From positions 219,233,527 to 219,297,526 of the forward strand of contig NC_071355.1 in assembly GCF_943734655.1 (NCBI RefSeq): 64,000 nucleotides of DNA. Direction: 5' to 3'. Numbering within the stretch: position 1 is the stretch's first letter; every line of letters starts with the position of its first letter. Under the pieces are notes generated by a model. The model saw nothing but the letters and a program-made list of their open reading frames with translations. It ran no database searches and was not told the DNA's origin. Of this stretch, positions 1 to 9,303 are shown piece after piece. The DNA is from Sabethes cyaneus (Eukaryota; Arthropoda; Insecta; Diptera; Culicidae). A program made the position numbers and the translations under genes.

Positions 1-673
1 TAAGTTTAGATTTGCAGGCTTGGCCCCAAACAACGACTAGATACTGCAGGTGAGAATGAATGCACCCAAAATAACATTTGATCAATGCATGCCGCGGAAC
101 AAACGGTCTGACTCGATACAGTAGCCCACAAAGAGATGATAGTCTTCGGTGAATATGATCTATATGGCTTCCCCAAGAAAGCGTAGGGTCTAAAACCAAG
201 CCGAGATATTTGAAAGTTTGTACTTCGTCAATAGCTATCTGACCAAAAGATGGATTTATGTGTGCGGAAATTTTTTTCCTCGGCGAGCGGAACAACATGT
301 ATTTAGTTTTTCCTAAATTCAAAGATAGAAGATTCGAGTCGAAAAACTGTATAAGGATTTTCAAATCATCATTTATATCAGAAATAATAGTGGAAGCATT
401 ACTACTTGGATAGAACATTGCTGTGTCATCCGCGAATAGTCTCGGTATTCCTTTAAGAGGCAGGTTTCCGAGGTCGTTTATGTAGATGAGGAATAAGAGT
501 GGCCCGATATTGCTACCTTGTGGGACACCAATATTATATGTTTGCAGAGAACTTCGCGAGTCCTCGATGGCTACATATTGTCGCCTGTTCTTTAGGTAGC
601 TTCGAATAATGTCATTTGCTAGACCCCGTATCCCATAAGATTCTAACTTTTGAAGCAGGATAGCAGGAAGCTT
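1..673 (-). pseudogene. Non-LTR retrotransposon reverse transcriptase, open 5'-truncated part leaving the window
   Basis: Read on the minus strand from 673 to 1, about 224 codons are open with no stop. No usable start codon lies in the window. The translation carries the RT core in the expected order: VPQGSNIGPLLFLIYINDL, then RLFADDTA (the catalytic FADD box), then LNLGKTKYMLF, then YLGLVLDPTLSW, and a tail that begins the jockey-type C-terminal region (CGLLYRVRPFVP). This is the pattern of jockey/CR1-type LINE polymerases, which copy their own RNA by target-primed reverse transcription. The RT fingers upstream of KLESYGIRG are missing: at about 674 the sequence turns into T-rich DNA. The palm is uninterrupted, so the insertion is probably young although truncated. 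The clade is my inference; the RT assignment is firm. Confidence 0.88.
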
Positions 674-679
674 TGTCAG

Positions 680-1188
680 TCATTTTTGCTACTTACCGTT
701 TTGGGCGTTTAGTTATTGATTCATTTTTGCGATTTTTATATTTTTATTCTTTTTGATTTAGTTTTCTGCATTATCTAAACCATTTTTAGACCATTTTTGA
801 GTTACTTTATATTTTGTATAAGCTTTGTTGATATTTTAGCGGACTTTTTGGTGCTCATTTTGCATTTCATTTCAATTTTGCATTATTGCTATTCCACTTT
901 ATAGTAATTTTAGAACTATTTTTGGGTCATTTTCTATCTCTGGGTTAACTTCTCTGTGACTCTCTGACAGTTTTTCTTTTTTGTTTTATTTCATACATTT
1001 GCACTCTTTCTTTTCTGTTTCATTGTAGCGTTATATGTGTGTTATTTCTTGTATCATTTTTGTAAAATTCTTGGACCATTTCGAATCATTATTCTGTTAT
1101 GCCTAAGCTTTTGTACCCAGTTTTGAATGTTTTTGTTATTTTGTTCCTTTTTAGGATCATTGCATCTTTTCTTTTCATTATCGCGTTA
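680..1188. repeat. T-rich low-complexity tract, left part
   Basis: Strongly T-rich plus strand with a loosely recurring TCATTTTT-like word. No gene is seen. The same composition resumes at about 1915, so the elements at 1189-1890 were inserted into this tract. Confidence 0.6.
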
Positions 1189-1790
1189 TCTATAAAAATG
1201 AATTTCGGACTGTATGTCACTCAGAGACTCGGAAACTACTGAACCGATCAACATGAAAATGTGTAGGCAAGGGTTTTTAGAGCGGGAAAAGGTACTTATG
1301 ATGATTAGAGACCCCTCCCCCTTCTAAGAGGGGAGCTCCCATATAAATGAAACACAAATTTCTGCATAACTCGAGAACTAATCAAGCAAATGGATCCAAA
1401 ATTGACATGTAGGGGTTTTAGGAGGCAGGATTTTTTTCTATGGTGAATTAGGACCCATCCCCCTTAAAGAGGGGGGGGGGTCTCATACAAATGAAATACA
1501 AATTTCCTCATAACTCGAGAACTAATCAAGCAAATAGAACTAAATATATTAAATGCTATCAACTTTATTTTATTTAACTAAGCAAACTTAACTAAACTGT
1601 TTTCTACTTTATTGTGAGGAAAAATTGAAAATTTGTGTTTCAAACTACCCATGGTTTCATAGTTACATAAATGCCAAAATAAATCATCTAATGTTAAACT
1701 CCTCAGAAACTTGCAAAACTCGAGATTGTGACAATGGTCCTCCGAGATTTATGTGCAGCACAGATTAATTTGTGGCAATACAAAGTTCAC
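1189..1790 (+). mobile_element. Helitron-like non-autonomous element, copy 1 (damaged)
   Basis: Starts A|TCTATAAAAATGAATTTC, matching the 5' end of the larger copy at 58713. It carries two units of the same minisatellite (cctcccc...aagagggg, then CTCGAGAACTAATCAAGCAA) and the conserved 3' segment GCAAAACTCGAGATTGTGAC...TTTGTGGCAATACAAAGTT. The terminal GTCAGCTAG is lost where a SINE-like sequence follows. No protein is encoded. Helitron-like is inferred from the TC start, the CTAG end of sister copies and insertion between A and T. Confidence 0.6.
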
Positions 1791-1880
1791 CGAACGGGGT
1801 CAGTCCCGGCGTAGTGGTTAGCATTCACGCCTCTCACGCCAAGGACCCGGGTTCAAATCCCAACCCCGTCACGAATGACC
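1791..1880 (+). repeat. tRNA-derived SINE or tRNA pseudogene-like sequence
   Basis: Contains an A-box-like TAGTGGTTAGC and a B-box GGGTTCAAATCC at roughly tRNA spacing, ending in CCCCGTC that can pair with the opening ACGGGG. The D-arm side is too long and two T-stem pairs fail, so it is not a working tRNA. A short A-rich tail (TAATAAAAAAAAAA) follows at about 1901, as in a SINE. A tRNA-Glu-like origin is possible. Confidence 0.55.
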
Positions 1881-1914
1881 CAAGCTGGTTAAAGTGACTA
1901 TAATAAAAAAAAAA

Positions 1915-2024
1915 GTTAACCGAATCAGCTAGTTCAAAATAATCTTTGCATCGTTTTGTGTCATTTTTCTAATACTTTTCAATTCTTTTTGTTTCACGTT
2001 ATCCTTTGGTGCTTATTCGCCCAA
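1915..2024. repeat. T-rich low-complexity tract, middle part
   Basis: Continuation of the T-rich tract between two SINE-like inserts; no gene seen. Confidence 0.4.
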
Positions 2025-2200
2025 TTAGTTTCAACATACGATGCTGGTCTAACAAGCCAGTCGTCGTATGTTCGAATTTCGGCTAGGCGGTGCTTGCTAG
2101 ATAGAATCAGCAGAATCGTTCATTGGCCGGCTACGAAGTCTGTCGATAAAGAATGGTCAAGTCTTAGAAAGACGTTTAAACCCAAGCCCCAATGTTTGAA
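2025..2200 (+). repeat. Dispersed SINE-like repeat (family S), plus copy
   Basis: Contains GCTGGTCTAACAAGCCAGTC, then a B-box-like GTATGTTCGAATTTCGGCTA and a tail with GAAGTCTGTCGATAAAG. Related copies lie on the minus strand near 13208, 20044, 36660, 50150, 51345 and 52035. The recurrence and the B-box suggest a tRNA-related SINE (Feilai-like is possible). The family name is not verified. Confidence 0.6.
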
Positions 2201-2470
2201 TAAATTAGCATTTAATTGTCAATTTTTATTATTATTTTGTGAATCTTTGTGTTTGTATAGTTTGTATATTTTTTTATCATTATGTGTCACCAGATATTTG
2301 CATCATTATTTTACCTTTTTCTATTTGCATGTTATTTTTGGTAAAATATTGTTCAACTGTGCGTCATTTTAGTTATTTTTTTGTGTCAGTTTGTTTTATT
2401 TTTGTATCATCCTTATGTTATTTGGTATGATTTTCGTTTCATGAGTTTTTTATAGAATCTGTAAATCGAG
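2201..2470. repeat. T-rich low-complexity tract, right part
   Basis: Same T-rich composition as 680-1188. The 138-codon and 63-codon open frames here are simply stop-poor T-rich sequence and the SINE. Confidence 0.5.
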
Positions 2471-3640
2471 GAAAATAACATTTTAAATTCCTCAAGTTGT
2501 TGAATTATTTTTTCGTTAAACTATGCCCATGCAGAAAACCGATACTTGATATTACGCTCTTTACATTTATGCCTTTACATTTCATGGCAAAGTACAAGAA
2601 ATTAAATTTAGTAAGAGTATTTTGACCAAACTGTAGCTTTAAGCTGCGAAATTTTATTCCCAGGATAATAAAATGTGAAGTTCATGCCTGCTATACATTT
2701 TAGTCTAGCAGCTGATATAAAACTTCAAATTAAACATTGCAACATCTTAGCCTTTCTACAAAACACACCAACACTTTCGCAAGAATTCATTCTCCCAGCA
2801 TCCTCCTTCGAGTGAGCTTCCTGCTTTTATTGCAGCAGGACAGCCAAACAATCGCCAAACCGCAATCCACCGGAAAAACATACTGCACTTGCATTACTTT
2901 TAACTTTGGCTTGCCAACCGGGGAAAACTTTTGCCTTCCGTTTGCCAAATTGTGCAGCAAGTGAGACATCATAGTCGCTGCCATATCTCGCGGGTGTTTG
3001 CGCACTAACTTTTGACCCATCGTAGCTTTTCCTGCGAGTTTGGCAAAGAAACGCCACACCGCGGAAGAGAGAGAAAAAAAAACCATTTGTGGTGCACAAA
3101 AGTTTAAGCCGTTTTCTTCTTCTCTACGCTTGCTTTGCATATGTAGACTTAGTACGGAGGCAAAAAGTGATGCGATCCTCATTCCCCGTCCCCTCCTCCC
3201 TCCAGGTCTCACGACGGCATCATTGAACGCCCCAAACCGCAAAGCTTTTATGACACAGGTACCCAAGCGGATGTGTGCTCGGCTCGGAGACAGGTTGGTT
3301 CAGTGCTGGCCCGGCAGCCCGAGACGCGATGAAAAGATCTTTGTTATGTTCAGCACATGCACCCGACAGCGAACAACAAACTTGCACAAAGTTGACGATG
3401 CGGTCAAAGTGCGTCCAACCTATTTTACTTGTCAGAACAAACGTGCTGCAACACAAGATCCCGGACTTAGTGGCAACTGCTAACTTTAACTCGTTATGCC
3501 AAACCATAGTTTATGTGTTAGCGGGATTTCAGTTGGTCTCCATCTAATAGCAAACGAGCGTCGAACAAATACTGTTTTTGCCTTTTATGTGTACCGGACT
3601 GCACTCGAATGACCCGATAATGTTGGCAAATTAGTGAAGG
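2471..3640. other. No recognised gene; GC-richer block at 2.8-3.5 kb
   Basis: Between 2780 and 3550 the sequence is richer in CpG than its surroundings and open on both strands (up to 159 codons minus, 147 plus). The translations show no domain I recognise and overlap each other antisense. A diverged promoter-proximal or exonic region of an unknown gene is possible but unsupported. Confidence 0.35.
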
Positions 3641-3644
3641 ATAT

Positions 3645-3752
3645 CCCAAGCAACAATGTGAGTTTTATTGTACTCTTATGGTGGCCTTCTAGACCAATTT
3701 TGGTCTTGAATGCCATCATAAGAGTATAATAAAACCCAAATTGTTACTTGGG
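3645..3752. mobile_element. Small palindromic MITE (CCCAAG termini, AT target)
   Basis: Near-perfect hairpin of about 108 bp: CCCAAGCAACAATGTGAG on the left and its imperfect inverse ending GTTACTTGGG on the right, flanked by AT on each side. The inner arm TGTACTCTTATGGTGGC pairs with GCCATCATAAGAGTATA. Its ends resemble those of the element at 8008-8801. Non-coding. Confidence 0.75.
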
Positions 3753-3754
3753 AT

Positions 3755-5990
3755 GTGTTATATTGAATATTTTTGTTGGAAATTTATAGGTGAATAAAAT
3801 TATTACACCATAGTCACTTTCCTACTTGCATTTAACGTTAACAATATAAATTGTACGTTATATGTTTGACGATAGTTTTTGTAGCTGTTCGTAGTTAAAG
3901 AATTTATTCACAATAGTTCAAAATAAATTAAAATTCAACAAAATGTGAAAATATATTGCTTCTTCCCGATATTCATTAAAACATAGACGTTTTCCGGTTT
4001 TTGAAAGAACAATCGCTATTCTTTTTTCTCACAAATACTTTTTTAGTTATAGTCGGGTAAAATTTAACTCCAATCTAACATGCCCATAGAAAAAAGCTCC
4101 AAATCCACCTATTTCAAAGTCAATTTCGAAGTTACAGCGTCAGTGCACATTGTCTCTGCAGCAGCCAGGCAGCGATACAGTAAGCTTCTCTAGAGTACCA
4201 CTTTACTACATCGGCAACAAACCTTTTCAGCATACTAACGGAGTCTTTCTTTTTTGCGACAATGTACAACAAACTTTCGCAACAAAGTTTATATAAGTAG
4301 GTTACATGAGCGCATGAAAATATAAACAACCCCGGTCCCACCGGTATGATAATATGTTAACTCCGGCATAAGTTTTTCACAGCTAATTCTCACTGCGCGT
4401 TAATGCACTTTATGCTAAACTTTTTGTCGCAGCTTATCTCGACCTAATTGACTGCTCTTTAGAGCAGATCTCTTACGGTGTTACTTTAAACATAAAAAAC
4501 GAAAAATAGTTTCGGCATGCGCATACATAAATCCGAAGATAATACTGCTATCAGTGGCAGAAATGCTTTTCGATTCGCTTTTGCCTTCGTTCATTCCCAT
4601 CCCATTTTCGATGTATCGAGAAAAAAGAGAGACTGAAACGATAAAATGTAACACAACCCTTTTTATCCGTTTGAAATTCCATCTTATTTTCGCATTTCCC
4701 GATGAAAATTTGCAACCCTCTGCGTCCTCTCGCAAGCAATCCGCTTGACGTTTCAACGAATAAAATGCGGTTAAGCTTCATCTGCAATTTTCCCGCGCTT
4801 AGCTACGGGATTGAATTTGCAAAATTATGTTAAAACTTCTTATGGGAGAATTCAATTTAACTTTTGTGCAGGAAAAAAACGAATACGTGCTATCAGGAAT
4901 GACGCTGTCGAGAAGAAACGAACGAGTAATAGTAAAAATCGGGAAACGAATCGGAAGAGCTACTGCTACCTACGTAACGTACACTGAACGGGTGGAACGG
5001 TTTGATTGAATACGAAAAGCAGCGACTGTTCCAAGGAAAGCAGGAAGCTGTCTGCTTCTCTTTTGCTTGATGAACAAATTCAGTCAATGGGGTGTTTTTT
5101 TATTCCTTAAGCTGGAAACAATTTCAACGAATGCAGTCTGTGTCTGCCTGTTGATAAATATTGACAACCAATTGGATGGAATTCAATTTGGTTACGAAGA
5201 AAAACGTTCTCTCGCAAAGAAAAGACTGATTGAATTTATACAATTATTGCTGGGAAAATCGAAGTTTACCTCCCTAATATGACGGGTTGTAATCTCATGC
5301 ATGCTATTCATTATTATGTTGCAAAAAGTGAATCTTTCACCCATTTTAAAAGCTCACACAATCTGAAGTTTGCGACCTAATTTCAGTGCTAGTGTTACAT
5401 AATTAAAAAATACTCAGTTTTATAGATATATAGATACATATAGAGTGTAAAAATTCTATTTTTTAACTATTCATTAGCTAAAGCTTGAGTCATTTAATAT
5501 CTGGACGCAAAAAAACAGAACCGTGCTGCTGAAATAAATGTGTTAAGTACTCAAAATAAAGGTCATTTATTGCACTTTAAAAACGAAACTACGAAAAACT
5601 CTGATGGTTTTCATGAAACTTTGAACTTTTCTTTGACTATCACTCTGTTGATATTGTTCATGCATACTCTGTTGACTAACTTGAGCGGCCATTTTGTTCC
5701 ACCATCTCTTTATCTCTGTCACATCCCGATTCACCTTTCCATTCTGCTTCGACATCATCTGGGGTAGTTGGGTTGATTGAGTCCTTTTAGAAGAAAGTCA
5801 CACCGTTGCCTCTATTTCTCGAGCTTTATTAACATGTGATTCAAAAGCATTCATTCACTTAATTAAAAGATTTCCAAACATTAATCTATTTCAAAAACTA
5901 AGTGTTTATGAAATATAAGGCATGACCATCTCTACCGCTCTTCCATTACTATAATTAATTTTCGGTTGGCGGCATTATCAAGTACCAGCT
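3755..5990. other. AT-rich intergenic DNA, no gene recognised
   Basis: No recognisable coding domain, RNA gene or clear repeat. Short open frames near 4132-4341, 4481-4787 and 4827-5282 give translations without family features. Confidence 0.4.
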
Positions 5991-5992
5991 GC

Positions 5993-6014
5993 TTGCCCGA
6001 TCTTACTCGGGCAA
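5993..6014. other. Perfect 8-bp stem-loop
   Basis: TTGCCCGA, a 6-base loop TCTTAC, then TCGGGCAA. It does not match the histone mRNA stem-loop, and no nearby gene explains it. Confidence 0.35.
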
Positions 6015-6339
6015 AGGGGCCTCTCAGCCATTTGTACATAGTGTTATTATAACGAAAATTCTCATAATGCAAGAAACAAAACCCTTTTCCTTCATTTGAA
6101 TGTGTTTACCCTTTGTCGGCTCCCCTATCCTGTTGTCCTCAGCTACTTGTAAATATGTATTCTTTTCAATACAAAAATGATAAAATTAACTGGTAATAAA
6201 ATAAACAGTACAAAAAAGACACAACAATTGACCAGAAATTCCACTATAACTCCAGAATGTCTAAGCCGTTCTCCACCAAACTTGGCATACATATTCTCTA
6301 ACATAAGAGAATCAGCACTGGGCTGTCCCCAACAAAGGG

Positions 6340-6717
6340 GAGAGGTCCAAATAAATAAAAGGGGTAGCGCTTCTCTTACATTTGGACCGATGATAGTATT
6401 TGCGCACGTGGCTGGAAAATTATAAGGAGGGAGTACCACATAATGATACAATAGAATCAGCATAGGGGGATTGACTAAAGAGAGTGTGGGAAGTTTTTGA
6501 CAGGGAGGAGATCCAAATGAGTAAAGACGCTGCATTTCTCTTACATTTGGAACGGTGCAAGTGGCTGGATGACAAGATGGATTGATCTAAAAGCGGGGGT
6601 GAGTCAAAGGGAAAGTCAAAATAAGGAAAAAGGTTTTGTTTATCTTTCATTTATAAGCCTTTCGAAGAGAAAACAAATGTATAAGTGACTGTGCGACGAA
6701 AGGTGGCAGCTCACCAG

Positions 6718-6748
<31 letters not shown>

Positions 6749-6880
6749 GAACTTCAAAATGAGAAAAAACAGCTTTGTTTGTTTCATTACAGGAATTTCA
6801 GAAACGAAAAAAGGTTTCAACTAGAATACAAAAAAGGGAAGTCCAATCTAAAGTATACTATGTATGTCTTACAGTGAAGG
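6340..6880. repeat. Degenerate minisatellite with a GA tract
   Basis: A motif like GTCCAAATnA...TCTCTTACATTTGGAnCG recurs near 6343 and 6507, with weaker versions near 6612, 6750 and 6833, spaced irregularly by about 85-165 bases. A pure GA run occupies 6719-6742. No coding sense seen. Confidence 0.4.
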
Positions 6881-7879
6881 ACCAACTGGATAAAACCACA
6901 TTAAAATAAATGAAAAAATATGTATGTCGCACATTATGTTATATTGCTGAATCGATAACAAATGTACAAATGGTTGAGTGACAAATAACAGTTCTAAATA
7001 CTTATAGCTAGCTTTAAAGCCATGATATAGCGATTAATAAAGTAAATTTGTTGTGGTCGCTTATATTACCACGATAAAATTAGTTGGCTACGACACAACT
7101 CTTATAAACTTCTTAAAAGCGAGGCGTAGCAATACAATATGGCGTGCGGTTTATTTCTAATTTCCGTCGTAGTAAGTAAAGCCATTCTAATTTTTATCAT
7201 TTGTTGGATAGATTTAATGAATACTCCAAAAGTTCTTGTGCTGATTAAACTAAACACACTTATCTTCCGATTCGTGAACTTTGAAATCACTGAAAAGCGA
7301 TAATCAAAGCATATTATTGAAATTACGCAACTGACTTTATTTCTAAAATTCGACGTACCGTTTTAAAATCCGTCCATCAAAATTTTTTATCGTCCGAACT
7401 AAAAATCACAACAATGTTTACGAAGCTAACGTGCATGTATTTGTGTAGGACGGCATGACAAATGTTATTCTACAAAATTTCTGCAGGTCAGGCAAGTTTT
7501 ACTGTAGAATAACGACAATGCCTTGCGTGAGTTATTTTCATTTATGAATGATGGAAATTAAAACAATTATTCGACCTTTTCTTCTTCGTCCCACGAAAAA
7601 ACGTAGGAAATTCGGCTGGCAGGACTTCTTTAATGATAAAAAGCATTTAAATAAATCTTAGTTCACTTCGATTGATCGCGTATGATAGACAACAAACTAA
7701 AATATCAGGGAATGATTAGTTTTGCATTGTGTGTCATAAAAATGCTGATTTGATGAATAATTTGTGTTCGATAGGACGGGAATAGGCAATTACGACGAAG
7801 CAGCAACATACCCTACCTATACAAAATTGATCTTATTGCAGTTACTTATCAAACCAGTTCTGTTAGTTTTATAGTACTA
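6881..7879. other. AT-rich intergenic DNA, nothing recognised
   Basis: No gene, RNA or clear repeat boundary identified. Confidence 0.35.
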
Positions 7880-8007
7880 CTAGCTGACCCGACAAACTTC
7901 GTATTGCCACAAATTAACCTGTGTTGTACATAAATCATGAATCTCGGATGATCTTTGTCACAATCTCGAGTTTTGCAAGTTTCTGAGTTTCTGAACTATG
8001 AATGCAT

Positions 8008-8801
8008 CCCAGGTAACCAATAAGCATCACCAATGCTATTTAAATATAGGCCAATAAGCATCGCCTGAAATGCTGCTTAAATGCTATTTTGGCAAAATAT
8101 ACAGCTACTTTACTGATAACCTTCTTATAGTGCTGACAATGCTAATTTACAGCTAATTACCGACACGAAGAATTTGAATACAATTTTGGATGCCAATTTA
8201 CAATACCTATGCAGTCAAAAAGCTAACATACAATAACGTGCAGTATAAAATGCCAGATACGCTGAATTGCTGCTTACTAGAGATGGTCGGGTATGAAAAT
8301 TTGAATACCCGAACCCGACCCGTACCCGATTAGGAAAAAAAATAAAAACCCGTGCCCGACCCGAACCCGCAAGTTTATTTTTTTTGATACCCGAACCCGA
8401 CCGCAACCCGTCGGGCACGGGTACGGGTCCGGATACCCGACAATCTTTAGTGTTAAACGAGGTCAATAGACCCGACCCGACCCGTACCCGGTTTCAAAAC
8501 CAAACCCGTACCCGACCCGAACCCGCAAATTATTTTTTTTCAATACCCGAACCCGACCGCAACCCGTCGGGCACGGGTACGGGTCCGGATACCCGACAAT
8601 CTTTAGTGTTAAACGAGGTCAATAGACCCGACCCGACCCGTACCCGGTTTCAAAACCAAACCCGTACCCGACCCGAACCCGCAAATTATTTTTTTTCAAT
8701 ACCCGTACCCGGCGGGTACGGGTACGGGTGCGAGTTTCGGGTAAATTTTCCGCTACCCGACCATCTCTACTGCTTACGTTAAGGCTTATTAGTTACCTGG
8801 G
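8008..8801. mobile_element. TIR element (CCCAGGTAAC ends) nested in the Helitron-like copy
   Basis: Terminal inverted repeats CCCAGGTAACCAATAAGC (8008-8025) and GCTTATTAGTTACCTGGG (8784-8801), flanked by AT on both sides. Comparison with the uninterrupted copy near 1650 (aactacccatggtttcatag) supports an insertion at this spot. It carries the hAT-type insert 8278-8769, so its own length is about 290 bp. Superfamily not assigned. Confidence 0.75.
8278..8769. mobile_element. hAT-type MITE rich in ACCCG, with internal 156-bp duplication
   Basis: Inverted ends TAGAGATGGTCGGGTA and TACCCGACCATCTCTA, flanked by an exact 8-bp duplication CTGCTTAC at 8270-8277 and 8770-8777, the signature of hAT transposition. 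The body is built of ACCCG/CGGGT words, and a 156-bp unit occurs twice in tandem (from about 8386), which creates the repetitive 132-codon open frame at 8384-8782. No transposase; non-autonomous. Confidence 0.85.
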
Positions 8802-9303
8802 ATGGGCAGTTTAATATAAAAATTTGCAAAATTTCTGTTTTATTTGTATGAGAGTCCATATCCCCCTACCACAGGGTTGAGAGGTCTCTAACTATCATAA
8901 AATAAATTCAAGACTCAAAAATCTCCTACATGCTAAATTTGGTTCCATTGGCTTGATTAGTACTCAAATTATAAGGAAATTTGTATTTCATTTGTATGGA
9001 AGCCCACCCTCTTAAAGGGGAGATGGGTCACAACTCGCTTTCTAAAGAGGAGAGGGGTCCTCATTCACCATAGAAAATATTCTTGCCTACAAAAACACCC
9101 ACATGCTAAATTTGGTTCCATTTGCTTGATTAGTTCTCGAGTTATGAGGAAATTTGTATTTCATTTGTACCATAGCCCCCCCTCTTAAAGTGGGGAGGGG
9201 TCCTAATTCACCATAGAAATTTTTCTTGCCCTCGAAAACCTTCGCATGCCATATTTGGTTCCATTTGCTTGATTAGTTCTCGAGTTATGAGGAAATTTGT
9301 ATT

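Larger units (their letters stand above)
7880..9303 (-). mobile_element. Helitron-like element, copy 2, interrupted by nested inserts
   Basis: On the minus strand it ends ...GTCGGGTCAGCTAG|T at 7880, the same 3' end as the copy at 61458. Minisatellite units (CTCGAGTTATGAGGAAATTTG reading plus) fill 8812-9303. The 5' end is missing: the array breaks at about 9303. The segment 8008-8801 is a later insertion, itself carrying a second one. Non-coding. Confidence 0.65.

Noticed and set aside
1791..1880. Functional tRNA gene
   Set aside because: The D-arm region is too long, T-stem pairs are broken and an A-rich tail follows; a SINE or pseudogene fits better.
2787..3507. Overlapping frames of 159 (minus) and 147 (plus) codons
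   Set aside because: No recognisable domain, no splice or start context, and both strands equally open; noted only as a GC-richer block.
5993..6014. Histone mRNA 3' stem-loop
   Set aside because: Stem and loop sequences do not match that conserved element and no histone frame is nearby.
8215..8782. 132-codon Arg/Pro/Thr-rich frame and its antisense
   Set aside because: It lies wholly in the ACCCG-rich hAT-type MITE with a 156-bp duplication.
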